A stretch of DNA of 64,000 nt from Stemphylium vesicarium (taxonomy: Eukaryota; Ascomycota; Dothideomycetes; Pleosporales; Pleosporaceae): assembly GCA_004380135.1 (NCBI GenBank), contig QXCR01000035.1:1-64000 (forward strand). Reading direction: 5' to 3'. The notes under the pieces were generated by a model. The model worked only from the letters and a program-made list of their open reading frames with translations. It did not search any database and had not been told where the DNA came from. The position numbers were made by a program, and so were the translations under genes. Below, piece after piece: positions 31,217 through 41,366 of this stretch. Every line of letters begins with the position of its first letter. Within the stretch, counting starts at the first letter, position 1.

Positions 31217-31940
31217 ATGCCGGCAATTGAACAGCGCGAATCGCCCCTCTGGTCCAAGGACGACGTCACCGTTCTCTTTGTCCTCGGTGGCCCCGGTGCG
31301 GGAAAGGGCACACAGTGCCAGAAACTCGTCAGCGATTATGGCTTCAAGCATCTCTCTGCTGGCGACCTGCTGCGTGAGGAGCAGGACCGCGAGGGCAGCG
31401 AGTTTGGCGAGATGATCAAGAGTTACATCAAAGAAGGCACCATTGTACCCATGGAAGTCACGGTACAGCTCCTCGAGAATGCTATGCGGAGTAGCATGGA
31501 GAGTGGCGAGAACGACAAGAAGCTGTTTTTGATTGATGGTACAGTTTAATACATCCCGCTTTGTTGTTAGTATAGCCTCTGACATGGCCCTAGGTTTCCC
31601 CCGCAAGCTCGACCAGGCCCACGCTTTCGAGCGCTCCGTTTGCCCCTCCAAGTTCACCCTCTTTTTCGACTGCTCCGAAAGCGTCATGGAGAAGCGCCTT
31701 CTTCACCGCGGCGAGACCTCGGGTCGCGCAGATGACAACCCGGAAAGCATCAGGAAGCGCTTCAGGACCTTTGTCGACACGAGCATGCCCGTTGTCAAGG
31801 AGTTTGAGTCGCAGAACAGGGTCGTCAAGGTCAATGCTGAGCAGGAACCCGACCAAGTCTACAGAGATGTGCAGGAGAAGCTCAAGGAGCGTGGCGTGGA
31901 GCCCATCCACATCAAGTTTGTGCAGACGCAGGCTTCGTAG
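31217..31940 (+). CDS. URA6: UMP-CMP kinase (uridylate kinase)
   Basis: Exons 31217-31538 and 31594-31940 with a 55-bp intron (GTACAG ... CCCTAG), 222 residues; the junction restores FLIDGFPRKLDQA. The P-loop is GGPGAGKGTQC, the NMP-binding part HLSAGDLLREE with GTIVPMEVT, and the lid GETSGRADDNPESIRKRFRTF. Motifs and size match yeast Ura6 and eukaryotic UMP-CMP kinases rather than long-lid adenylate kinases. It phosphorylates UMP and CMP (and weakly AMP) with ATP in cytosol and nucleus for nucleotide synthesis. It ends about 200 bp from the convergent eIF3m gene. Confidence 0.93.
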
Positions 31941-32142
31941 ACGACAATGGGAAATAAGAAGAAAAGATAAGAGTCAATATATCTTTGAATTGTGTGCAAT
32001 ATCTATCCTGCAGCTCGAGGGCTGCGGTTCATGAACTTGGAAAAGCCTTCGTAATGCATCCATTCCCCCAACCCCTTTCCTTCCTGTCCCTAAGCCTTTT
32101 TGAAAGAAACAAACGCTCACCAACGATGACACGTTTTTTTGC

Positions 32143-33514
32143 TTAGTCCATGTCCTCGTCAATGGTCCTCTGCTGCTTCCTCTGGCCACCCCTTCCGCCA
32201 AACCTCGATGCCATGTCGGCCTTTTGGTCGGCCTTGTTTGCCTCGTCCTCCTTCTCCTGAATGAACCTCTGCTTCTCCTGCTGGATGACCTGCAACACGC
32301 CCTGCAGGCTGTTGCGCCACAAATCTAACCTTGAAGCGACCTCTCTCCACTGGTTGTCACCAAAGACGCGGTATGTTGAGCGGTGGATGAGGAAAGTTTG
32401 GTTCAGCTGGCTGAGCTTGCCCTCGACGAGACCGGCGCGGATCACGTCGATGACCCACATCTCGACGTCCTCCGAGGGAACCTGCAGTCCCTTTGCAATC
32501 TTCTCGTATGGGAGCGATCGTGCCTGGCCAGCCGAGGCGGCCATGGAGGCCAGAGTAAGAAGGCGCATCTTGCGGTTCAGTGCGGCGCCGTCGAGACCAG
32601 ACTCCTCCACCCAGCCATCGTGCTCGTCCTTGAAGTCGTTGAAGTCGTCGAGCAGATCCGAGTTGAAAATCTCCAAGAGCTGGAAGTATACGGGGTCGGA
32701 GTTGCGGAGGGCCTGAATCGAGTCAAGGCCGGTGAGGTCTTGGAAGTCGAAGTGGGTGGGGTGTGTCAGGGCCGCCTTGAGGGCACGGAGAGATAGCTCG
32801 CGGGCTTCAGGGGCAGAGGCCTGCTCCGAAGGAAACGTCCGCAGTGCGCGCAGCAGATATGTGTATGCCTGCGTGCTCTCCCCAGCATCTGAAGCAACGT
32901 CGCTCACGGCAAGGTACAGCTTGCGAGCGTCCTCCTCGTTTGTCTCCCATGAGGCTAACCAGCTGTCCAGCTGCTTAAGCTGTGGTCGCAGAGTCTCGAA
33001 GTTGGATGTGGCGCGGATAATACGGAGGATGGCGAGGAGTACGTGGTAGCGGGTCTCGCTGTTCGGCGCGGTGGTGTTGAAAATGGTGCTGAGAATTGAG
33101 AGGGCGAGGCCGCCGCCATTCTGAGGTGAAGACGAAATGGGCGCGCTCAGGTTCTGGCACATCTTGGGGAGGTACATGGACACATTCGGCGACTGGTTTA
33201 CGAGGTGGATGAGCAGGTTGTATGCTGCAATGAACTCTGCGCACTCGCTGTTAGACATGGCCTCTCTTTCCGCTGCTGCGCTTGTGACTCGTCATACCCT
33301 TTTCCGGCGCCTGGTTCAGCGCTTGGCTGCCGACGACAAGCTTCTTGAGAACCTCATCCTTCTTGTTCTCCTTGAGTAGGTCGGCGCTCTCGCCTTGTAG
33401 GTTGGCGCTCTCGTCGCCCTGGGATTTTTTGAGGCTATCAATGTATTGTGCGAACTCGTCGGTAAGCTCCTCGAAGGTGCCCTCGATGAGCAGCGTGGTC
33501 TTGGCGCCCGGCAT
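32143..33514 (-). CDS. Translation initiation factor eIF3 subunit M
   Basis: Minus strand, exons 33514-33298 and 33236-32143, 436 residues. The 61-bp intron (GTATGA donor, TCTAAC branch, GCGCAG acceptor) joins NQAPEK|EFIAAYNLL, the sequence expected for fungal eIF3m. The N-terminus is MPGAKTTLLIEGTFEELTDEF. A helical repeat region (SWLASWETNEEDARKLYLAVSD) precedes the PCI domain, with the winged helix around YEKIAKGLQVPSEDVEMWVIDVIRAG and LSQLNQTFLIHRSTYRVF. The tail is charged and ends with RGGQRKQQRTIDEDMD. eIF3m is a scaffold subunit of the eIF3 complex on the 40S ribosome. An ATG inside the intron gives an open frame that looks like a separate start but is not. Confidence 0.94.
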
Positions 33515-33785
33515 CGTGACTGTCACAGGGAAATAGACGGGGGGAGATTGTGTAGGCGGCGGGCGCTGTGGGCGGGGCTGGTGGATTGTCGACAATGAGA
33601 TGCGGCTTTGGTGGGATGCCAAGATTGGAGTTGGAATTTTGGGAGTCGCTATCGATAGGTGCACGGACTATTGACTGCATACGCAAAGCACAAGACTGAC
33701 TATATATTGCTGCATCACCCCATCGGGAGTCTCACGAAATTTAGGCTGATGTGCGTTACTGACGGGAGGGAGATGTTGTTAACTC

Positions 33786-34202
33786 CTAGAAACCTACATT
33801 AACTCGATTCACGCCATGACTTGGACGACACTCACCGTCATCGGATGCGACCTCATACTTGCTATCAACAGTCTCCGGATGTACGGTCACGAATGACCTC
33901 TTCGTCAGCGCGGTTCCGTCTCTGACCCCCAGGATATTATTGTCCAAGATGCAGACTCCCCACTCGGCCAACTCTTTCTCTAAAACACCAGACGACCCCG
34001 GCTGTACCACATCTTCCATATACAAAAGCTCACTAGACTGATTGCGCCCGTGAAGCACGACCTGGCGATCAGCCTCTTTGGCCGCACGCAGCTAGTAAAA
34101 TTGCGTGCCCAAGGCAGGCGGATCTCGACGCAGTCGTTGACTGGATGTCCCACCCATCGCTAGACCGATCACGCTTACAGCGACCGTTAAAATGGTCTTC
34201 AT
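33786..34202 (-). CDS. Possible small gene, 109 codons
   Basis: Weak model: exon 1 34202-34179 (MKTILTVA) and exon 2 34091-33786, with an 87-bp intron (GTAAGC donor, TTACTAG acceptor). The spliced product has a hydrophilic body (ELLYMEDVVQPGSSGVLEKE, WGVCILDNNILGVRDGTAL) that reads like real protein. Without splicing, the same ATG gives a short secretory-looking peptide of about 37 residues. No family is recognised. It could be a fragment of a larger gene or a decayed one. Confidence 0.3.
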
Positions 34203-34532
34203 CTTGGGCTCTCAGGTCTACACAATGACTGTACCTTGAGGTCATGTTCAATGCCGCACGATGCAAGTAGTACAAGTCGTCACGTACTGTTCTCGATTCG
34301 CATGCTGATGCTTCTGTCGAGATTAAGTGATGCAGGAGATTTCCAAAAATATACTTCCGGCAATGTACCTTTCACTCAGCCTATCACCCTGACAAGGTTC
34401 CTAAAGATACCTTGAGTTTTAAAACTAAAATCTCACAGCAATACTACAATTCCAATTTCTGTCGCTCGTTGCCCTTCCCCATTCCTCCTTGTCACAGATG
34501 CCACAACTGTGCACTACCACCCTATCCCAACA
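34203..34532. other. Spacer
   Basis: Nothing recognisable; 3' flank of the PEBP-like gene and 5' flank of the weak 33786-34202 model. Confidence 0.5.
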
Positions 34533-35222
34533 CTACGTACCCCTCCGCTTAGTATTATCTCCACTCTTGACCTGCAAATAATTGCCGGCAATTGGCGCCT
34601 TCAGCCCAGCATCTGCGATAAATTTGGGCCAATCAATATTGAACCTGCTGCTAACAGCTTGTCGATGCGCAGCTGGGACCGCAAAGTTTGCCGGTTGCTC
34701 ATGCAACAGGAAGACATAGCGATGTGTTGGAGGAGCTCCAGCTGGCGGTGCAGGACCAAAGTAAGACGAGGGGCCCGTGGCTGTCGTGGTAAGAACCGAA
34801 GTCCCGTTCTGCACTGTGCTAGATGGGGTGTAGTCTTGCAAGAGCGCGTGCAGGACAGTTGCCGGGCGGCCGTTTTGGCTGCCGTCGATGTCTGCAGCTT
34901 CTTAGTATCTCGTTCACGAAGAAGGCATAGGAGCGCAAGTACCTATCATTACCATGATGTACTTTCCGGAAAGTGTCGTGTTGGTGAGGCCGATTACTGG
35001 CGCTCTTTGCGTTACTGGTTGCGATTAGTATTAGTACTTCCACCACATGTCTTCTTCCTACATACTGGATTTCCTAACAACAATTCCAGGGCTTATATAC
35101 TGCGTCCCGTAGTACACGTCCAATGTTGCGTTGGTGGCGGGCGTAAACCCATCAGGCGTTGTCTGAGCAAAAGACTGCGCAGCCAAGAACAGCGACGCTG
35201 CAACGGCGGTAAACTTCATCAT
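34533..35222 (-). CDS. Secreted PEBP-like protein
   Basis: Minus strand, exons 35222-35066, 35014-34943 and 34891-34533, 195 residues; two 51-bp introns are in phase. A signal peptide (MMKFTAVAASLFLAAQSFAQ) precedes the PEBP fold: LDVYYGTQYISPG, GKYIMVMIDIDGSQNG in place of the classical D-P-D-x-P loop, then VLHALLQDY and PPTHRYVFLLHEQP, which corresponds to the conserved HRY strand. Phosphatidylethanolamine-binding proteins bind anionic ligands; the yeast cytosolic member inhibits carboxypeptidase Y. Secreted fungal members are common and of unknown role. The modified ligand loop may alter binding. The ATG doublet at the start leaves either methionine possible. Confidence 0.88.
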
Positions 35223-35749
35223 CGCGATTGTCGTTCGTGATTGAATTCAAAGATGGAAAAACAAGTCTTATAATTTCCATCTCCAAACCAGTTGCAAACA
35301 GTCAATGAGCAACATTACAAAGGCCCCACCTCGAATTAAAGACTTGTGGCTCACGAGCTTCGTTAGCCGTTTCCATGCCATCAAAAAGTAAGTGTCTCGC
35401 AACGGCATTGAGTATAAGCCAAGAGGTAATAAAGATTGTGAAATGGGGAAATAGATGAGTGTATCCCCTTCGTCTCAGGCTGAAAGCAACATACCCCGTT
35501 CCAACAGCCTGGTAGCCCCGCAAAACTAGTATACAGCTTCTTCGGCACTTATCATCCCCCAAAGAGCTTCTCTCCGCCGCATATGTCCTTGATCATTTAT
35601 CGATATGCCGCGTCCCGTCATCGATTCCATCGTACGACTTTCTGCTTCATCTAAATTGAAGGAAGCAAGCTCCTAAAGTGTATACCTGGCCCATTTTATT
35701 TCCCTCTCTCTTCCGCTCACACTTTTGTTCTTTCTTTCCCAGAACCTCT
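35223..35749. other. Spacer
   Basis: Promoter of the PEBP-like gene and 3' flank of the small secreted protein; no supportable gene. Confidence 0.5.
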
Positions 35750-36360
35750 TCACTTGACACACTTCAAATTATTCGCCAGCGTAGCCCGAAAAACATCCAA
35801 CAAACACTGATGCGCGCAATCCCCCTCAGGCCCCAACTTCTCGCTGCTATCCACCACGTATGCGCCGCCGGGGATCACGGTGCCGTGGTAGTATACGACT
35901 GTGTCTTGGGCGAGGGCTTTGCATGCTGGAGGGTGTAGAGTTAGATTTTGACATGTAACATGTAATACTTGATATGTAAAACCTGACGTATAGTCGCGAT
36001 AAACTGCCATCGTTCTCACTACCCTCCGCTGTGTTGACGCAGGTCACTCATCGAAGCCCCACTCGTACACATAGCACGTGGCACTATCAACAAAAGGGAA
36101 ATTCAACACGCACCATCCTTTTCATTCGACCACATCCACCCCAGGCTATACAGCACTTGATCGTACTGCATCATATTCTTTGTAGTATCGTACACGACTC
36201 TGCGCCGAACCACGTGTTGATCATCTTGCTCTGGGAGCACTTTATCCATTACAGCGTAGATGACGCAGTTTTTTGCGGAGCGCGCGATGGTGTCGATGGC
36301 GGTTACGCTGGTGAGGGCCGTGAGGCAGAGGAGCGCGGTGAGAGTGTAGGGGCGCGGCAT
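35750..36360 (-). CDS. Small secreted cysteine-containing protein
   Basis: Minus strand, exons 36360-36114 and 35925-35750, joined over a 188-bp intron (GTGCGT ... CTCCAG) to give 140 residues; the junction reads EKD|ACKALAQD. The signal peptide is MPRPYTLTALLCLTALTSVTA. The mature chain is about 119 residues with five cysteines, a segment DTVVYYHGTVIPGGAYVVDS, and a C-terminus CAHQCLLDVFRATLANNLKC. No family is recognised. Size, secretion and cysteines fit the broad class of small secreted proteins, some of which are effectors; that is only a class resemblance. The long intron might hide a short exon. Confidence 0.65.
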
Positions 36361-36656
36361 GATGGCTGCGGGGGTTGTGTAGTTATGGTGTATTTAGGGA
36401 GGTGTAAGGGAGGCTTGGGGGCGTGGTAGCACGTTGTTGATGTGTTTTTGATTCTACTGTACAGAGGTCGGAAGGTTGGAAGAGTGGGTAGAAGGGGGGA
36501 ACCGGTGGTGTACCATGGTACTCACTATACTGTTCTCCGAAGGGGATACCTTCGCATGATTAGATCACTACTCACAGAATTATGCAGGGCTTTGATTGAA
36601 CTCTGTGACTCATACACAACTATCGCTACATCCTTCCACGGTGAAGCTCATTTACC
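36361..36656. other. Spacer
   Basis: Promoter of the small secreted protein and 3' flank of the DUF2236 gene; nothing else seen. Confidence 0.5.
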
Positions 36657-37962
36657 TTACTTCATAGATACAACAATAACAAGCAGCGCCACCGTACCAA
36701 ACAAAAGCACGCGGTTCAGAAACGCATCCTGCGCATCTCTCTTCGCAGTGTGGACTGCGTCGAGCCGGCTCAGATCGCGGGTCTTCAGGCCGTGGTAAAA
36801 TTCCTCGAATTCGGGGAGTGCGGGATCAGGCTGCGCGTCGCCGTAATTCATCATCAGCCTGAAGGCATTCTGGATGAGGTATTCCAGGACCGGATTTGGA
36901 TCCTCGAGTCTCTGCTTTCGCCGTATTTTCTTCGGTACACAAGTGAGTAAGATGGCTCGGCCTAGGAAGTGGAGACATCTATGCAGTTGTTAGTTCCTTC
37001 TGGACCAGACCAAACCAGGAGAACCGAGATGCCACGTTCCTGAGTTTAGTAGCCGTGTATACGTACCTAGGAAACCACAGCTCGTTGAACTGATGGATAA
37101 ATGCCTCGGCCGTCTCATGCCCTTTAACCTTGTCTTCTTCCGTCCTCTGCTCATCCATGTCAAAGTCAATCAGCCACTGGCCAAAGCGCAAGATCTCATC
37201 GTAGTCCCTTGGGTAGTTGATACCAAAGCTCTGCGACGCATTAGCAGGCTCCGAGCGAAACCAGCCCGTGAGTCGCTCCCCCCATTCGGGCCACGCCTTC
37301 TTCAACTGCGGATGAATATCATTCTTTGCACCAAACATCTTCCTCAGGATAGACTCGTAAGACGATAGGAGGATAACCGCGGACTGTGCGTCCCAGGCCT
37401 GACTAAAGGTTCCGGGGGCTCTTTTCCAGATCGTGGCGTGCAGTTTGTTGATTTTCTCAACGTGCGCTTTGGTCTGCTCCGAGCCGCTGCCGTAGTAGAT
37501 CCAGTGGAAGTTGTTGAGTTGCGTTTCATAGAAGCGCTGGTGGCCACGTCGGATCACTTTTCCGCCGTGGATGGCGGCTGCGCCTGCCGGTGTCGCGGTT
37601 AGCCACACGAAGACGCAGGTGTAGCCTAGTGCGGCCATAAATTCGGAGTTTCGGTGGAAGGAATAGACGCGCAGGATGTGGTCGTATTCTGTCTCTGGGT
37701 CCAGTTGGTTGCACGCTTTGTTAGTAGAGGGGTTGTTTGTAGGCTATCGAGTACTCACTTGGTCAAGGTATTTGCCTAGCCAATGTCCCTTGCGTTCAGA
37801 TGTCGGGGGTAGCTCTGGTAAAGCCCGCTTTGGTGTTGCAGGTGCTCGTGGTAATCGTGGGTTCTTCTCGAGTTGATCAACGAACGGTATCGGTGCCTGG
37901 AGGCAAGCCATTTGTAAAGCGAAGTTGGTAATGAGCTTTGGTTCTTTCACGAATAGGAACAT
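36657..37962 (-). CDS. DUF2236 (MpaB-like) oxygenase-domain protein
   Basis: Minus strand. Exon 1 37962-37759, exon 2 about 37692-37067, exon 3 36978-36657; about 383 residues. Intron 2 (88 bp, GTACGT ... GCATAG) is clear. Intron 1 must bridge an in-frame TAG at 37744-37746; GTGAGT at 37758 with a CAGAG acceptor ending at 37693 keeps the frame but is a rare GAG-type 3' site. The core (NFHWIYYGSGSEQTKAHVEKINKLHATIWK, then LRFGQWLIDFDMDEQ) matches the DUF2236/rubber-oxygenase-like haem-binding family to which the ER-bound MpaB oxygenase belongs. The C-terminus has a transmembrane segment (VLLFGTVALLVIVVSMK), suggesting tail anchoring, and a PCI-like basic stretch is absent. The substrate is unknown. 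Confidence 0.75.
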
Positions 37963-38895
37963 TTTGACGTTCGAGCGGGTCCATTGTGGTGATGATTTCT
38001 CCCATCTTTATGATTTGAATTTGGTTCCATCTCGTTTGCACGGGAGATGGATGTTAAGTAGACTTGATGTACGACATGTAACCTCCTTGCCATTAACCGT
38101 GATTTATCCCGTACTGTACGCACTTGGGTAGGGCCGAAAGTAGACATCGTGTCTACTATCATACCCCTCTTGGGAATTACCGTCTTTCAACCCGTAGCGT
38201 GCAGATTGGTCTACGAATGAAAGCATCCATGATTCCAACTTGATACCCCTGCATTCCAATCAAGGTCAAGGGGTTTTTTCTTCTCCAGACACGTGTAGTT
38301 GAGAGCATTACGTGGATATCATGGGCTGTTCTGTCTCCTTGACTTCTTCGCCGGTCGAACCATCTTTCGTCCTTGCTCTTGTTGTGAAATCGTGCTCATT
38401 GTACGGAGTCAATCAGCCCAAAATTGACATGATCGTGTGTATGATGCCAGCACGCAATTATTATGCAGATGGTAATGCCCATATTTCGACACTGCAGGCT
38501 GCCTGGGCTACCAAGGTAGCAACACGAACTTGGACAATCGGAGGTTATTCAGTAGCGAGGCCGCGAGACGTAGACACAAAGTTTGATCCGGACGGACGAA
38601 ATACGACGTTGGTTGATCTATTGCGCCAAAGCGTAAAGGTTGATTCGCAAGACTGAGGAGGATGAAAGTCCAGGCTGAATTTTTAGCCCCCGCCTGGTTG
38701 TGTCGGAAGCGTCGCGGCTGGGCAGAGTGGATCAACGCCTCGCGTTTCGAAGTCGATACTTGCCGCGCCACCTCGCTTTGGAACTATCGATTCTGCACGT
38801 TGGAGGTGTTGGGCGCAACTACAGCCTTGCTCTTATTATGATAATTTTGCGTGTATAATCGTCGCCGTCTATCTTTGCGCAGTCATAGCCAGCGA
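37963..38895. other. Spacer upstream of the LCCL gene
   Basis: A 114-codon plus frame at 38312-38656 has no domain, signal or splice support and is not called. The rest is the likely promoter of the gene at 38896. Confidence 0.45.
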
Positions 38896-40861
38896 ATGGC
38901 GTCACGCGATATACGTCCGCAAAGCGCCCGCGCCGCGTCCGCGATTCCGGAAATCATCGACCTCGAGCATGGGACGAAGCGCGACCACACCGACGATCGG
39001 CTGACACCGAACACGCCGAACCTGAACCTAGACCATGTCGAACCGCATCATCGCCGCAGCTCGTTCGGTCTGTCGACGTGGACGAGAAGGCTGAGTGAGC
39101 GCACGCCTGCGCCTGTCGCTCGTTGGAGTCGCAAGACGGCGGAATGGGTCCAGGGACCGAAGCCCCAAAAGAAATATACCATAACGCCATTCTTCGAGCA
39201 CTGGCAGACACTACCTGTCCGCCTGCTCGCACGCTTACCACAATGGGCACGCATCTGCTGTTACTTGCTCGCCTGCATAATATGGATCGTAGTCTTTGCT
39301 GTAGTCATCAGTGACGCTGGCGATTCCTCGGATGTCCAAGGACTCGGAGCGCCTATTAAGCTGTCTTGCGTTAACAACCTGTGGTATGTCTACACCATAG
39401 ACCAGACCGTGTAGCGGCGTGACACTGATCGTTGCCAGGCCTTCACCCCAGAATTGCGGACCGGACGGTCGGGACTGCTTCCCCTTCTCCAATGCTTCGT
39501 TCGCTTTTAACTGCCCCGCCGGCTGCTCGAGCGCCCAAGTCCTAAACCCCAAGGCAATCGGCCCTGATATCATAAACTACCAGAATTTGGTTGTCGGGGG
39601 CGCTCCGGGTTCCGCAGACAACGATGCATTCGTCTACCGCGGTGACTCTTTCATATGCCCTGCAGCTGTTCATGCTGGTCTCGTCAGTGACGGCAATGGT
39701 GGCTGTGGTATACTGAACTTGATCGGGGAGCAGAACAACTATGCCGCAGTGGACCGCAACGGCATCAGTAGTGTTGGCTTCGACTCGCATTTCCCCATGT
39801 CATTCTCCTTCGACCAGGTCTCGGCCAGGTGTGAGGATCCGCGCTGGAACTTACTCATACTGTCTACCATCTTTACCGCCATCTGTGGAGTATTCACCAC
39901 GAGTCCTGCCACGTTTTTTGCGCCCATTTTTACCATATTGTTCTTCCAGACTGGCATGGCCTCGGATCCGCCTTCGTACTCAGATTACGCTTCCTTGGCC
40001 TCTACAACCCTCGGTCGCTTCTTGCCAGCTGCATTGGTCGGTGCACTCTTCTACCGCTTTAGCGTTCGCAAGTCATTGCGCAACTGCAAGGCGCAGGTCG
40101 AAAAGACGATTCTATGGGTTGGCGGTGCCTGGGTCGGCGCGCTTGGAAACTACACTTTTGAACGGATCCCTATTCAGCGTTTGACCGGACACGATATACA
40201 CCAGCAGCCCGGTGCGATCACGGCATTGGTTATTATCGTCATCATACTGTTTGCTGTGGTCCTTTATCAGGCATGGTGTTTCCGCAATGAAGGAAGGCTG
40301 CCGCGCTACCTTGCGCTCTACATCACATTAGGCATCGGACTTGGTATTCTTGCTGCCATGCCGGACCTCAATCTCAGGATACACCATTATATAATCGCTC
40401 TCTTGCTTCTCCCTGGCACCGCGCTACAGACGCGCGTGAGCTTGTTGTGCCAAGGGCTATTGGTAGGTCTCTTCGTGAACGGTATTGCGCGTTGGGATTT
40501 CGATTCCATTTTGCAGACAGCTACTGCGTTGAGAGGTGACGCCCAGCTCGGCACCAGCGTCCCGTCCATAGTTGATCCAATTATAAACGGCTCGAGTATC
40601 ACTTTTGCTTGGGATAGTTTACTCCGTGGTTATGAAGGCGTCAGCATAGTGGTCAACGACGTCGAAAGATATAGAGGATCTGATGGAAACAGCCAAGGCA
40701 GCTATACTTGGGAGAGGACAGAAGAAGGGCTTGACGAGTACTTTAGATTCGGCTTTATCAGCTACCAGCTTTTTGGCGCTGTCTCTTACAGCGACTTTAC
40801 TAAAGCGGGCACCTGGTTCTCAAACGGGACCTGGAGTGGGATTCCCGCCGGCCGTACATAG
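38896..40861 (+). CDS. LCCL-domain multi-pass membrane protein
   Basis: Exons 38896-39383 and 39439-40861 with a 55-bp intron (GTATGT ... TGCCAG), 636 residues; the junction reads CVNNLW|PSPQNCG. A charged, disordered N-terminus of about 130 residues precedes a first transmembrane helix (CYLLACIIWIVVFAVVIS). A lumenal or extracellular LCCL domain follows, with cysteines in CGPDGRDCFPF and FNCPAGC and the signature DAFVYRGDSFICPAAVHAGLV...GGCG. About six to seven further helices follow, and the C-terminal domain ends GTWSGIPAGRT. This N-tail, LCCL and multi-helix layout is a conserved fungal family, with members annotated only as LCCL-domain proteins. Location is probably the plasma membrane or endomembrane. 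It is followed in the same direction by another membrane protein. Confidence 0.92.
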
Positions 40862-41366
40862 ATGGGTAAATTCTCGCATGCAAATCTGCAACAATTACCA
40901 TGTTTCCCTCCAAGAGATCTCTCAATCCGCTGTTCAGATCAAGGCAGGCGCAGTACGGCTTCGTCCAGACTTCCAAGGTTGTGTCGTGGTCGGGCCGCAC
41001 ATTAGCGCACGCCATGCATCATGGCCAGAACAGGGAAGCCTTGCATGTAAGAGCAGGCTTTTGACGAACTGGCGATCGACACACCGTAAACGGTCTGACA
41101 ACGGGTATGCAGACGGCCCATGATGGAATTCGATTGTTGCCATGCTGCCACATATGCGGTTTAGATAGATTGTGCATGGCTCCTTCTAGTGCGGGGAGCG
41201 CCTGATGACGTCAGTCGTCAAAGAAACCCTGCGTCGCCTTCCCTGCCCGTGTGTGAATGACCGCACCTGCAGCGACTAGTGAGTGCCACAAAACACCATG
41301 TATTCTCTCCTTCAGGTTTCCTTTTGATCGTGGTACCCAATCTTCCCTTTCAGCAGCCCCGAAGGC
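40862..41366. other. Spacer between two membrane-protein genes
   Basis: Contains a possible leader intron before the 41367 gene (GTGAGT near 41280, CTTTCAG ending near 41353). No independent gene seen. Confidence 0.45.

Noticed and set aside
33245..33258. Apparent start codon for eIF3m (MSNSECAEF)
   Set aside because: This ATG lies inside the intron 33237-33297; splicing to the upstream exon gives the conserved NQAPEK|EFIAAYNLL.
38312..38656. 114-codon plus-strand frame before the LCCL gene
   Set aside because: No signal, domain or splice partner; the region fits a promoter.
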